From: Jacaranda mimosifolia
Taxonomy: Eukaryota; Streptophyta; Magnoliopsida; Lamiales; Bignoniaceae
Assembly (NCBI GenBank): GCA_018894105.1
Contig: CM032128.1
Coordinates: 31,023,299 to 31,087,298, forward strand
Direction of reading: 5' to 3'
DNA length: 64,000 nucleotides
Below the pieces are notes generated by a model, which did no database searches, was not told the origin of the DNA, and worked only from the letters and a program-made list of their open reading frames with translations. The translations under genes and the position numbers were made by a program. Shown in pieces: positions 50,001 through 63,491 of the stretch. The first letter of the stretch is position 1, and each line of letters starts with the position of its first letter.

Positions 50001-52539
50001 ATGCTTTCTATAAAAGTCGCCTCACCTCTAGTTCCCTATCCACTTGAGTCCTATCCTTTATGCTGCTGTACAACTGAGACCTCAAAACAAAAGGATGAAC
50101 TGAAACCTGAAGACACATAGTACTCCAAATTTGAAATCTCTGACTGACTGGAAGTAATAGTTTACTTCTAAGAGAGAGATTATACTTTGTGATACAACAG
50201 AACACATTAGACTTGTATTGCGTAGTAATGAAAAAAGTAGAGTTCACAAAATCCATAGATAAATAATTAATTTTATATTTTAAAACTAGAGGATTTTCAT
50301 TTCAGCAATTAAATTACAATTTATCAGATATTTTTTCCCCCAACCCCAACCCCAAATAACATCCACAGTTACCACAGTATATATGGAAAATAAAGTACAT
50401 ATGATCAAGATAACAAACATGATAAGTAGCATGGAAGAGCAGCAAGCAAATTCAACTTCCCCAGAACAAGGTTCTGAAACACTATTTGCTAAGTTGTGAT
50501 AAGTAAATTTCCATATTCTCCTAAGAGAATATATTGTACAAAGAGGATAAATTAGAAAGACAAACGGGAGTACTAAAAATTAGATGAAAGAAAAGAAAAA
50601 TAACTAAAAAAATGTAACTCACCATCCTGCACCTAGGGTAAAGCCAATTAAGCAAAAGCGCCATCAGACATGGCCCTAGGGATTGGAGTAAACCTATTTA
50701 TGCCACAACCAATGCTTAGAGATGTACTTGTGCTGGGATATTCTGGCATTCAGTTGCTCCAAACGAAACAACTAAAGCTACTATAGCAAAACTACTAAGC
50801 ATGTTACCTTCCTTACTACATTGAAATTCCAAATTAATTTCAAGAAAAACAATCAAACACATGGATACGAACTCTCCACCTTTATCACAAAAATAAGAAA
50901 AGGATTGGGCTCTCTATAAATATCCGAAAAAAACTCATCCAGATATCTCTCACAAGTTGTAATCCAATTGTCTCAGTATTAGTTTCACTATTTTCCCATG
51001 CATCTGGCAAACATCAAGGAGTACCCAGTTATGTGACAAGTCACTATTGTTAACTCCCCAAGAACTTTGTGAACACCATTGCCTTCAGAGGCAGTTTAAG
51101 TTTCCTAACCAAATGAATAGTCAATGCAAAACAAAAAGAATAATAAAGATGCAAAGAATATGTTTGAAAGGAGATAAAGCATTTTCATTTGGGGAGGGGG
51201 GATAGGGGGAGTAATTCGTGATAAATAATTTGGGAAAGAAGAAACGTAGAGGTATTCTTTACTAAGTTTTTGAAACCCTCAAGACCATTTGCTTCAAAAC
51301 CATTGAGAATTAGAAGACATACGGATTGTTCAGAGATTCAAAAGTTAACGCAAGCTTTGCAAAAATGTAGCCAAACATAAAAAATGAGTCAGTGTCTGCA
51401 AATTTCAGTAAACTACTCTATACATTGTTCTACTATCCAAACTCTCTGGCACTGACTTTGCAAAACATAGCCTAACGACAAAAATAAGCCCCTAAGACAG
51501 AGTCCAAACTTTGGTAAAAATGCTCTGCACACTGTTCTGCGTTCCAAACTTGCTAAGTCACATTTATTCGCAAAAGGTTTGTCTAATCCAAAATCAGGCA
51601 AATGCTTAGGCAAATGCCCAAACTTTATTGAAGACCTTTTATCTTCAAAAAGACCCTACTGGAGTCATCTGTAAACTCAAGGCAGGATAACATCTGATTT
51701 TGCCGTCCTATTCCTCACTCTTCTTCTTTGTACATTGTCCTAGTTAAAACAGCAAGTCAATGACAAACAATAACAAACGGAAACTTGAATGAGGACCATC
51801 TTGTTTAGTCCTTTGGTATCTCAAAATCATCCCCAATAGTTATTACAGAGCAAAAACTACTGAAACACCCTATCATAAAATTCCTGTTAGCCAAAACCCA
51901 TTGACATAATTTTGTCCAAGATTATATTAGCAGCCAAATCTTTAGGAGGAATTTTTGTTCACTTAGATCGTGGGCTCTGGATAATCATTGACATATGTTC
52001 ATAAAAACAAAATCAAAAAAGAAAAAAGAAAAAAGAAAAAAAAAAAGAAAAAGAGAAATTGAAAGAAATTAGTACTTACCTTCTCAGTGTGAGGAAACTG
52101 AGCGCGCATCATCCGAAGAGCCATTAGGGTATCACTGAATGTCAAATTCTCCTCTGCACATGGTGAACAGTAACACAAATCCAGTGTAAGTTCTGGAGTA
52201 TACATAAAATATCCCAGAAAAGAAATCTTAATAAATACAAGAAAACAGAAGGTCCAAAAACCGGAAAAGATTACATTTACTCTTTAATCAAGAATAGAGG
52301 TGTAGTTCCTAGTTCCTACCAAGAAAAAGGAATCTTGAAAAAAAAAAAAAAAAAAAAGAAATAGCCCAAAAACATAAAAAGATAATATCTATTCTTTAAT
52401 CAAGAAAAGACTTGCAGTTTCTACCAATGGATAGAGAATGTGAATCATCAACATCATTTTCCGATTCGGAATCGGATTCTTTATCTCGTCGGCGCTTTCT
52501 GTTCGTCGACGGCTCCAGCTTTGGGGTTTTCTTGTTCAT
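44015..52539 (-). CDS. STK19: STK19 homologue (tandem winged-helix nuclear protein)
   Basis: Eight exons give 274 residues: 52539-52425, 52153-52080, 50106-50026, 49140-49048, 47746-47627, 45945-45874, 44944-44867, 44206-44015. The N-terminus (MNKKTPKLEPSTNRKRRRDK, then an acidic SESDSE-type stretch) is basic then acidic, like a nuclear-localised tail. The rest follows the Stk19 family: EENLTFSDTLMALRMMRAQF, then HPFVLRSQLYSSIKDRT, NTGQDDHAIMFMDDYINQ, DQNMYWFSIPNIGSVLKGL, and the ending SPLDMRFHLRDLIGSGQLK. No kinase motifs (glycine loop, HRD, DFG) are present. Human STK19 was named a kinase but is now understood as a winged-helix DNA-binding protein acting in transcription-coupled repair; a role in this plant is inferred by homology. 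All introns have GT-AG ends. Intron 7 contains a MITE. Confidence 0.9.
44272..44680. repeat. MITE-like element in STK19 intron 7
   Basis: GCCGGATTGTTTGT at the left and ACAACCAATCCAGGCC at the right form inverted ends, followed inward by TCTCATTTT and its complement AAAATGAGA. The body is G-poor and resembles the MITE at 29190-29596. It lies wholly between exon 7 (44867) and exon 8 (44206). Target duplication is unclear. Confidence 0.5.
49309..49325 (+). repeat. Poly(G) tract, 17 bases, in an intergenic-like stretch of STK19 intron 3
   Basis: An unbroken G run follows a T-rich stretch. Runs of this kind are error-prone, so the length is uncertain. Confidence 0.8.
52338..52357. repeat. Poly(A) tract, 20 bases, in STK19 intron 1
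   Basis: Unbroken A run between exon 1 (52425) and exon 2 (52153). Confidence 0.9.
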
Positions 52540-53965
52540 AAGTAATTGATTCTCCACAAATTAGAAAAAACAGACCCTTTTTAATACTTTTACAATCTTG
52601 AGATTTTTTTTAACCCTGCAATTCTCTCTTATTTCTTGATTTCCGCTTCTACAGACTCTGATTGGATTTTTCCTGTTCTTTTATCCGTTTCTTTTTCTTA
52701 TCGGCTAAGGAGCTTTTTATTTATGGTTTAGCCGTTGCACCAACTAACCGGCCTGCTTCATTACTAAGCCCACTATTAGGCCCAAATTTTATGCACTACT
52801 AATACAAATTTTATGTAATTTATTTCAACGCAAAAAGTTATCATGTTTATTTCATTTTAAAATTATTCATCGTTGCACATCATTCTTACGTGCGTAAATT
52901 TAAATTACTAGAATATTGATACTAATTATATGAATAAATATATTATTTGTTTATATTAATATAAATAAACAATAACTTAATTTAACAATAAATACAATGA
53001 AGAACATGCAACATTAACTATCAATTAATATAAACAATAAAGAGAAAACAATTTCTAAGTCAAAAATTTAGAAATATAAGAAATAATCTGGTACAGGTTC
53101 CATAATTTTTTTTAATTATATTTTGATTATATTACTTGTATTTTTTTCACCTCATATCAAGTGAAAAAGCCATTTTCGAAAACTCAAAAGGTATAATTAA
53201 TAGATTAGTTCACAATGAAACATGATTTCTTCAAGAATGTGACAGATTCGAGACCTTACCGAGTGACCTTTGGCCTACTAGCATAAATTTCACATATAAT
53301 CGAACTTAGCAGACACTCAACATGCATAAATATTACTTTTGAAAGAAAAACTCAACATTACACTTTATGCGTAAAACTAGACCCAAGGCCAAAAGAGTGA
53401 ATCATATACGCAACATGATGTTTGAAAGTGTCTCAGAATATTTTACATTGGAAATCCGAATAAGTGCAATTTAAATCAAAAGTAACATTAATAGAATGCA
53501 CAATCCATCAAACATAAAGAGTATGCATCAACCATAATATTATTACTCAGATCCAGAACCAATAACATGCTACAAAACTGAACACAAAAGTTCTATCTTC
53601 TTGCCACTTAAAATTTGAAAAAAAAAAAGTCATCAACTATCCAATACATGCTACATGAAGATCAATTAAAAATTAACTACCCAATCACCTGTCGTGTGAG
53701 GATGAATTAAGATAAACCAATCTCATAAGTTACATAGTCCTTTATCTTCTTGTTTGGCTATGCCCACAACTAACCCATCTATTCCTAAAAGACTCTATCA
53801 ACAGGTAATGTTGTGTCCCACGTCTGCTAATCCATATAAATATGAAAATTTCTGAGCAATTACATATTTTAGTTCTGTCCTCAAACAAGATTGAATCAGA
53901 ATTCCAAACCCAATGCCTTTGAGTAGCTTCCACTTCCTGAAATTTTCAGAATAGGTTTAAGGCTT
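52540..53965. other. STK19 promoter side and RPN2 3' flank
   Basis: The first 200 bp are the likely 5' UTR and promoter of the STK19-like gene, and the last 200 bp are the likely 3' UTR of RPN2. The middle, about 1 kb, is AT-rich with no gene. Confidence 0.5.
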
Positions 53966-56900
53966 TCATGCAGATTTCAACTTGTTTGACGAGGACGCAA
54001 GATGGGATAGTGTCTTGTGCCCGACAAACGACAAGAATGCTCCCAATAAGCCAAGTATCTTCAATGTTGTGAACAGATCCAACTGCAAGTAGAAATATAA
54101 ATCTGTAGTCAAGTGGACCAACTATGACAGTAATCAGAAATATTACAAGTCAATAGTGCCAGACTCATGAAGTTCATAAGAGCCTCTTATAAGGACGTTT
54201 AAGCGCCAGACGCATGAAATTCATAAAAGCTGGATGTAAGAGTGCTTAGAAGAACAAAAATGAAAGCGGAACAAAATTTGTGGCCGGATAGCCTATTTCA
54301 GTCACAGATGGCCCCTCAACAGGCAAAGCGACCTATATTTGATTGGCAAAGGTAGACTCCCATAATTTACAATTTCGTGAATTTGCTTGCTGTATAGAAT
54401 TTTTTCAAGTAAAAAGATGCGAATAGTAGTGAAAAGATGGACAAGTTTTAAAATATTGGACATATAGAAAAAGCAATGCCAATTTAAGCTGTGATGGTGA
54501 TGGTATAGATAGATTAAGACAAGGGTATAGATGAATCATACACAAATAATGATACTCAGAGTTGTGTTAAGATTTTGAACTTCATATTTTAAGCAATAAC
54601 TTTCCCCATAATTGAATTCATAAGAAGAACGCATAGCCCTTTCCAAATAAGAACCAATGGAAACGAAAACTATATCTAACACCATTATGGCCAATACTTA
54701 AAACAGGATACATAACAAAATGCTAAATTCAAATGAGAGAAAAAACAGGATACATAACAAAATGCTAAATTCAAACGAGAGAAAAATTTAGAGAAGAACC
54801 TTGAACCAGAAGAATGCATAGAGTGACAGAACAGCTGCAATGCCCAGATTGAAGAGAATGGCAAAAGTCGCAGGAACAGTTGACTTGGGAAAATTCTTGA
54901 GGTTAGCACGAAGGTGAAAAAGCTGTAGGAACAAAAAAGTTGACAAATTTTAGCCTCATGCCACAAAATAGTGACTAGATAACAGTGAGAAAGGGAACAC
55001 AACAAAAAAGAAAGGAACTATTCACTTATGCAAGTAAGAAGAGGAAAAAGAAATTGATAAGTACCCCAACCAAGAAACCAAGAAATGGTAAGACAACTAG
55101 GCCTAAGAAAGCAAGAGAAAGCTCTCTAGGGGGGCGCTTTTCTGGAGCCCTAAAAATGTGAGTTATCTCTGCTTTTGGCCCATATCTGGAGTATGGGTCA
55201 ACAGGTTGTGGAGGAGGACGGGCTGCCTTTTCAGGTGCATCTGGAAGATCTAATTCAATGTGGCCCAGATGTTGCAAGAAAGAGTTCTCCTGAAATAGAC
55301 AAAATGAGGGAACTTAGATCAAACATGTGATGGCATAACAAGGCATTCTAAGTGACTGGACAGGTGCAACAAAAGGTCAAATGTAATGCTTTCATTTCAT
55401 AAGGCGTTTACCATGACAGAGTCTCCAACTGTAAGCTGAATGTCATATCTACCGGATAAATAGAAAAACTTTTCAACCAACCCCAGAAAATCCTACAATT
55501 CAAAATGCCATTAAGATATCAACAGTTAGGTTGGGGAAATGTGGGAAATCTTAAGTGCAAGTGCATATCAAATCAAGAACAGCTAATAGGAAGATTTTAT
55601 ATCCTGATTAATCCCAATATGAATCTAAAATTTGAAGCACATATGTAGGGGAAATAATAATACTAAACCAATGGCAATGCACTGCAACAATCATAGTATA
55701 ACATGCTACATAAAAGTCGTGGCCTAGGTTCTTCTATAAATCCTGTTGAGCATTCAGCAGAATCAATTCAAAGCAGACAGTTGAGATAGTTATAGAGCAC
55801 TTAACTAATATTATCTCAAACTTTTTCCCGGAATTTCCCACCACGAAGATGTGTTCAACTCCACTCTCATATCTCAGGCTGAGGAATGCCTGAAAAGAAC
55901 AAAGTACTCAGAACACATAGCTAATAAAAAACATAGTTGCACAGACTTAAGAACTAGAATGACAACCTGGTGAGGCTTGAAAGCATGTCCAGAAGGAGTG
56001 GTCAACTGAAAGGACAACCTCAACTTCTGGAGGTGATTAGCTGATAAAGCAACAGCATTTTCTCCTGGTAAGTCCAGCCTGAATTACAAACACAGTACAA
56101 AAGCAACTTTCTGTTAAAAAGTCCTTTCATGCTGAACGTCATAAAATTCATAAAAATTTATGCTAGTTCATATATGATTAATCATATGCAAATATTTGGA
56201 CACCATAAAGAATGATATTGAATAGGAAGCAAGCAAACAAAAGAGCAGGAAACAGCAAGGTGATGAACTGAAATAAAGTTAGATAAACAATCCCCAGCCT
56301 TCACCCTTAAACCAACTCAAACTAAATGCTGAAGTAGACTAAAAGAAAACAAAAGATTATTGGGCGGGTTTTAGGAAAATCAAGAAAATGTAAAAAATTT
56401 AAAGAGAGAGGGAACTAAGAGAACTTCACTGCTTATGCATAGAAAAGAGCTATGGAACATAAAATACAAAAGCTGAGCTAAAATCTAAAGAGATAGTCCA
56501 CGAGATACATAAGCAGTTCCAGGTACATCAAACTAATCAAATAAAAAACAGGCAATAAAGAGTAAGAATACTGTAATATTGGATACATAAGTTAAGTATG
56601 TACTTCTTATGAGTTTCCACAATCCCAAGATCACTGTCAAGTACTGCAATCTCTGCACTGACAATCTTAATGACTCCAGTTACGTGAATAGGTACTTTAG
56701 TTCGCCCTCCAGTTGCGTAGTTCTTCTTATGTTCTGGGTTGTCAAATATAATCTACCAATTGTGAACCAGGAATATCAACACATGGTAGAAAGAAGGAAT
56801 GAAATGGTCAGACACAGGAATTATTAAGAATAAGGTAAGTACCTCGAAAGAAAAAATATAGTTTCCAACATCAACATTAGCTGGCAACGTTTCCAAGACG

Positions 56901-59900
56901 TGCACTGCATTTTGAGGATCAAACTTAAGCTCCTGCATCATGGAAATCCAAAAACCTTATGACTCAAGGTGTATTGAATATTTAGATGAGTCTTTTGGAT
57001 ATATAGTGTTAAAACTTCTTATGCAGCCTTCTGCTGGCAGAAGCACCTGGTCAACTACAGAAGCATCTTTTGAACCATAGGGTAAAATCTGCCGGAGCTT
57101 GACTGACAGAGGAGGAGCAGAAGAACCCAATACAGTACTGACCCGAACCTAAAATAGAAAGACATATGTAGTGAGCTAGAAGAACTGGCCTGCACACATG
57201 CAATATTGTAGGGAACAACTTAAGTAGAAGACTCTAAGCAAAATGTTAGCACTGAGTTGTCTATAGTTCACTACAATTCTGTTACAAGCAAGCTAAAATC
57301 TTTACTTCATCTCAAACCAGTCAAAATCAGAAAACTAACACAAGAGTTCAGGGAAAAGACTGTGAAAGAAGGTAACTTAATAGAAAAAAGGAAAAGTGCT
57401 ATGCAGTCAATTAAATTAATTGAGAGAAGAAGACTATCAAGATGGCAGACCTTAAGTTGATCTTTCTTGGTAATCGATAGGACAGTAGCTGGCAGTGATA
57501 AAATCAGAGGAATGGATCCCCTGCAGCCAAAAGGAAAATATGTTAGAACCATTTTTGAACAGTATAAAACTTCATAAAAGTGGCCTGGATCATAGATCAG
57601 CATTTCAATTAGGAACTTTTCAAATTGAAATGTGCTTTTAGAAACTAATCCTATCAATCTATAAGAAACCATATAAAGAGGCAATCTTAAGATGGAAAAA
57701 AGGGAAATACAGCAGAAGAGTCTGTGAGAGGGAATAGAAACTATCAATCTATAAGAAAACATATAGAGAGGCAATCTTAATTCTTAAGATGGAAAAAAGG
57801 AAATGCAGCAAAAGAGCCTGTGAGAGGGAAAAAATTATGCAAATACTTGCCTAATGTTTTCCAAGCAAGCTAAGGCGTCAATTTGGTAATACATGTCTTT
57901 GGCACTTCCAGGAATTCCAATGCCAAGGAAAAATTTTGCCAATCCCAAAATTTTCTCCCCAGGGAGCTGCTATTGTCAAAACACTAGATCAGAAGGTCTC
58001 AAGGAAGAAAAAGAATCAGTGGAGAAACACACATTACATAAACTAGAATCCATGCTTATGTACAAACGTACACTTAAGCTCTCAGAGGTGACGGCTGCAA
58101 AAGCTGTGATTCCACGGACTACTGATGCGGAGGCTGAAAGAGGACCCTGATGCCCACGTGCATCAACAAGTTTCTCATCAAAGTAACAAGTCCCATCATC
58201 TAAAAAGGAAGAGAAGATTTACATTCTAAAACAATGCGAATAAAATATCATAATCTTTCATGTACCACTTTCATTGGCCAGTTAGCTAGTGTTGCTGGAT
58301 TCAGCATAGAGAATAAAGGGTTTAGGAGATGCAAAACCAGTCTCCTAAATAAGATTTGGAACTGTTTGGTGGATCAAATACCAATTAAAATTTACAGCTA
58401 CCCACAAACCAAATCATAAGCACACTGAACTCTAACAATACAGGTTACCCGTCATTTAGGACATTGTACCCCAATTTCAAGGAAAAAGAAGAAACGAGAC
58501 CTGTTTGAAGCCAAAAAGTAGAGGCTGTTGAGTGAGCATAATTGAGCATGAATTTAACTGGATAACAAGTTAAGAGAAAGCTTCAGTACTCCAAATTTCT
58601 TCAGTTACATCAACTGATCTGTTGATTTCAGCCTCCTATCTGCTTGTGTAATCAACTAATTGCTAATCTCAAGCTTCCACTATTCAAAGAAGTGTATGTG
58701 ATATCTCTATATCACGTATAAGGTCAGAAACAAAATAATCTTGTTTTAGCCAGAAAGAAGGCAAGAATTTAAAATGCTTTAACACTTGACTGGTTTCTGA
58801 CGGGGGTTAGATTTAGCTTGTGTACATATTGTGTCACTATCGTGTACTTGAGCAACTCTCTAAGAGAAAAGGAGAATGTCACGCCAAAGCCAAAAGTCAG
58901 AGTTCAGCCATATTAAAGATAATTGGTGTTTCTTCCCTGCCATAACCTTTTCCAAAGAATTACGAAAAACATCATGACCCTGTGCCAGTAAAACCAAATC
59001 ACAGCAGTGTTTACACTAAACATGAGAAACCTTTAAGCATATATAAAAGAACAAGATACATATAAGAAGAGGGAGAGAGAAAGAGAGAGAGGCGCATACC
59101 ATATTTTTCAATACCATCAAAAAGCTTTACGATGTCATTTTTCAGAGTAGCAATCTGGCATAGATAGCAAACTTGGATCAGAATATCTGCCTCTGAAAAT
59201 TTTAAGAGACACGATAGAAATTGCCAGCATAGAGACTTATGTACGGAAGAGAACCGCAAAAGATCAATACAGACACAGTCATAATGGTTTAGCTCAAAAA
59301 TATGTGGTTGATGGCATCATAACATTCTGAAAGCCGCATTTGGAGATAAATGAATTTGATACTTTAGAAAATGTATGAACAAGAATCAAATGAATCTATA
59401 GTCCAAATACAAGAAAAAATGATACAACAAATCAGTGGCATCTCGATCAAAAAAGGCTTAACAAGTTAAGAACATTTGATGTTGGTAACTCAGACCAATT
59501 GGAATGGAAGTAACTGTGTCATTTCTATTCAACATTTATAGGAAGAAAGTTAAAAGCAGAACCAGTTTTATCAATACTACTTTTACCAAATACAGTTGGG
59601 AAAATTGCTTTTTAAATCCCACAATATAACTGCGTTTGCACTATTGGTCCCAAAAACTGGGACCTTGCCACTTTTAATCCATATTTAATATTAACAGAAA
59701 CTGTTAAAATGTGAAAGACTAATTACCCACCGACCCCTGAAATTTGGTTTATTTATGAAAAACACCACAAAATATAAAATGCCTATTTAACCCTCACCAA
59801 AAGAATTTAAAAAAATAATAAAAAAGCTAATTGTAAATCAATAAAAATTCTTTATAAAAACTATTTTAAAATAATATATATTTAGATATATATACCTCTA

Positions 59901-60144
59901 TATTATATATATATATAAAAACACATATATAAAAGTACATACATATATATACATATAGATAGAACCCATTCCCCACCACCGCCGCCAACCCCCTACCTGA
60001 CTTCGGGCAGTCGGCCACAGCTAGACCGGCCAGCCATGGGCTGGGGGACGTGCAGCCGCAGGCCATGGGCCGGCAGAGGTGGGGGTTGAGGGGCTGGAGC
60101 GGAGCTATTGGGGATGGGGGAAGAGAGGTTTTTTTATTTTTTAT

Positions 60145-60175
<31 letters not shown>

Positions 60176-63100
60176 GGTGGTGGTGGTGGTTTTTTTTTTT
60201 TTTGTGGGGTGGGGGGGGGGGGGTGGGTGGAACAGAAAACTCTTTTTTTAATTATTTATTTTTTACTCTTACCTAATTTGTTAAGTTCATATTATTAAGT
60301 ATTAATTTAAATATTATTAAGTACAAATTTAGTTAGTTTTTCTATTTATTTTATATAATTTAAAAATATTAAATTATATTATCTAAAATGAATTAATTGT
60401 ATTGTAATTATATTAAAAATGACTATATTAGTTTAAATTGACTAAATCAGCAAATTACTTATTTAAAATTATATTGTTAGTTTTAAATTATTAAATTATT
60501 TTAGATATATTTATTATTTTAATATTTGGAGTATGTAATTAAAATTATAAAATTATATTATTTAAAAGATGGGTTTAATTTTTTCAAATTTTTACTTATT
60601 TTATTTTTTAATTAATTAAATAAATTAAATTAAATTTGATTAAATTACTTTAAATATGTTTATAATTTTAAATTTTTATTTTTTAATTCAATGTGGATTC
60701 AAAAATTATTCAATATTTAAAATTTTTTATTAATAATAAAATATATTTACACTTATTATAAGTAATTTAAACAATGTTAAAATTACACCCTATGGTATGA
60801 AAAATATTACAAAATAGGTCCAAGAACATTTCTATTTCAAAAATAATCGAAACAATTATCGGAGGTCATTTTTGAATTTTCACATAAATTTCAAATGATG
60901 CCAGCAAATTTGTTAATGGAGGCTAATGATTCTTTGAAAATGTTCTAGGAGCACAACATTAGGGGCTCGTTGTAATTTGTTTGGGTTTGTTTGTAGATGA
61001 GTCAAACTTGAGGGGTTCTATGTAATTAACTCAAATAAACATTTTAAAAATGTTTGTGGGTATTTTCATAAATAGATCAAACTTTAGGGGTATTTTTATA
61101 AATATAACAGTTTCCGTCAAAATTTTAACGGAAAATCGGACAGAGGACCAAAATTGTTTATGAAGTTATGAAAAATGGATGTAAAGTGGTCAAGTGCCAG
61201 TTTCTGGGACCAACAGTGCAAACACATTTATATTATGAGACTAAAAAGGCAATTTTCCCAGATACAGTCACAATTTGTTAGTAATTAAACTAACAAAAAT
61301 AAGACTCACCAGAGAATGATCAATCTCAGAAGATGCTAAAGAGATAACTCCTGCCAGGGCTTCAAGTGCTATCCCTGTGTAGATGAATCTCAACGGGTAA
61401 AAAACACTAACAAAACAATATGGCACAGCAGGTAAACAACATGAAAGAAACAAATCACAGTTAGAAAACATCTTATCTGTCCAATCAAAAGGAATGAAAC
61501 CAACTTATGATGGATTACCAGCAGCATCATTACTAGACTCTGGGTTGTTGGAACTAAGGCGCCACCTCCCATCACTCTGACTGAGAGCCTGCCAAGAATT
61601 GACTTCAAATTAAGAATTCAAAAAATATACATAGAGTAAAAGCTTTTTGAGAAAGCATATCTATTGACCCAAAATATGCAACACGACCAAAGTTCACCTT
61701 TATAGAGCGAAAGATTTTATCAGCATCTGTAAGATGAACATCCACTTCAGGAGTTTGTTCCTGCATACCAAATCAACAAGATACAAACCTAAACTCAACA
61801 CAGCATAAAAGTCGCATAAGCCAAAAAAAGAAAAATAATCAAAAGAAAATTCACAAGAAAATGATAGTAAGACATAAGAATGGAAATGGAGATAATTACT
61901 GGAAAGTTCTCTTTAGAGCTAAGAGAAGCATAGCAATTTTGTTGAATATACATCCAATGCACAAATGTAATGTGAGATTTTTAGAGCAACTGTTAACACT
62001 TTTATTTTTTCTTCTTCATGATAAATCAACTTGTGTTAAACCTGCTAGAAGTATTGATTGAGAGAGAGAGAGCTTTACAGATATTAATGCATGAAATCTG
62101 TTTACCTTTATAAGCATTAAACCTCCTACGGAATAATAAAAATCGAGAAGTGAATTGGCATTGTTTAGAGAATCTCTAAGTCTAGATTCAATTCCCTGCA
62201 GACAAAGAAGAAAAATGTAAGCAAAATACATTTTCACATCAACTGACAACAAGTTTCAAACAAAACAAAGCAGATAATGGAAACAGTATTTTTACCCTAA
62301 AAGCCTCATCATTGAGCTCACACTTCAGTATGCCATTAACTCTTAATGCGTGAAATAAATCCTTTAAAGCAGAAGAAGTAGACCGTAGGGTATCGACAAC
62401 AGATGCACAAGCAGAAGTTCTAATATCAGGCTTCTTTTCAATCCCAAGAACCTCAAAGGTCTTTAATGTGTCATATGTCTCCTCCAGACTGGAAATAGGT
62501 ACAACCAAGTGAGTTGACCAACTATCTTAAACCACAAATGTTACTTTTCATCCTTTCAACACAAAGCTACATCAACTTCAAAAAATATTCACAGGAGATA
62601 ATAGACAAAATGATTGCACAAAAGTGGTCATTCTGCACCAAACAAAGAAGAGAAGACAATGTCACCTTCCAAGATTTATGCAAATTCAAATTGGAATGGC
62701 ATTAAAATGATAATCATTCACTTATTTTTGAATATTATGTGTAAAAAGTGAGAAAGAGACCACATAAGGATGCAGTATATCTGGCACAATGCATATGCAG
62801 CCCGAACACTAGAGTAAAAAGTCAATACAAACAGAACCAATCTTGCAGTACTTACCAGAGTAACACTTCTTGTTAAGAAGATGAAGATAAAAAATTCAGT
62901 TAAAATAGCTTAAGAACTCAAGGTTGGATAGTCAGAACAACAACAATTTCAGGGCATTTCTTCCTCTCACATGACAGCGGTACTCAATTAATCATTTTTA
63001 TTATCTAGCATCTATACTAGAACAACAGATCTTCCAATTCATCACTATGTAAGACGTCATAAAAATTTACTAGCTTAAATTTTCCCCTTTCCCTCCACAC

Positions 63101-63395
63101 ACGAATTTTTCTCCATACCATAAAAATAATAATACATCGAAACAGCCGAACTGGAAAAAAAACTCAGAAAATTTTATAATTGAAGAACATACATATATAA
63201 CCAAACGTATACGCTAGGGAAGAGATGGGTTTAGAGAGGGTTTAAAACTGACCTTCCAAAAGATCCATCAGAGGGAGAAAATAGCTCCAATGCGGCAGAT
63301 CGATGAGCATCGGAAACGGGATTGAAGATGGCGGATTCACAGATCGATGCCAACACTAAAATTGCTACAACCAGAAATCCTAAATTTCTGGCCAT
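53966..63395 (-). CDS. RPN2/HAP6: Ribophorin II, oligosaccharyltransferase subunit
   Basis: Nineteen exons give 692 residues: 63395-63253, 62488-62296, 62195-62106, 61760-61698, 61588-61519, 61374-61310, 59154-59100, 58199-58072, 57969-57851, 57520-57451, 57147-57046, 56932-56843, 56752-56604, 56078-55967, 55889-55806, 55492-55412, 55289-55065, 54922-54800, 54082-53966. Length matches Arabidopsis HAP6. Residues 1-22 are a signal peptide ([20 protein letters not shown]), followed by the luminal ribophorin II region. Three membrane segments lie near 594-615, 629-652 and 658-676. The end KLKSA has Lys at -3 and -5, a KxKxx ER-retrieval signal. The protein belongs to the ER complex that N-glycosylates nascent proteins. 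Intron 9 appears to be GC-AG. The exon 8/9 junction is uncertain by one codon. Intron 6 holds a 1.66-kb transposon. Confidence 0.95.
54702..54785. repeat. Tandem duplication, 2 x 42 bp, in RPN2 intron 18
   Basis: AACAGGATACATAACAAAAT followed by GCTAAATTCAAAYGAGAGAAA occurs twice back to back with one substitution. It lies 15 bp beyond the exon 18 donor. Confidence 0.85.
57651..57830. repeat. Tandem duplication, 2 x about 90 bp, in RPN2 intron 9
   Basis: CTATCAATCTATAAGAAA...AGAGGCAATCTTAA...GATGGAAAAAAGG...CTGTGAGAGGGAA occurs twice with several small differences. The second copy ends about 15-20 bp from the intron 9 donor. Confidence 0.8.
59597..61260. mobile_element. Long-TIR DNA transposon in RPN2 intron 6, 1,664 bp, non-autonomous
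   Basis: The left end TGGGAAAATTGCTTTTTAAA and the right end (reverse-read TGGGAAAATTGCCTTTTTAG) open inverted repeats that can be followed closely for about 90 bp (shared TGTTTGCACT-TTGGTCCCA words) and more loosely to about 200 bp. The flanks AATACAGT (59589-59596) and GATACAGT (61261-61268) form an 8-bp duplication with one mismatch. The middle contains a G+C-rich core (59960-60235) with poly(T) and poly(G), and AT-rich arms. No transposase is visible. The superfamily is uncertain: the 8-bp duplication suggests hAT and the long TIRs suggest Mutator-like. Confidence 0.8.
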
Positions 63396-63412
63396 TCCTG
63401 GGGAAATTACTG

Positions 63413-63491
63413 CTGAATTCAAAACAAGATTAATGAATTGAAACCCTAAAAATTCTTGAATATAGAAAGAAAATTAGGAGAGCTTGCTTAC
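63413..63491 (-). other. 5' UTR intron of RPN2
   Basis: Read on the minus strand, CCAAA/GTAAGCAAG at 63492/63491 is a strong donor and TTGAATTCAG/CAG at 63413 an acceptor. The ATG follows 18 bp later. The leader exon would lie at about 63492-63570. Confidence 0.55.

Noticed and set aside
57307..57774. 155-codon minus-strand ORF in RPN2
   Set aside because: It reads through exon 10 and the tandem duplication in intron 9; the hydrophobic repeats ([16 protein letters not shown]) come from the duplicated intron sequence.
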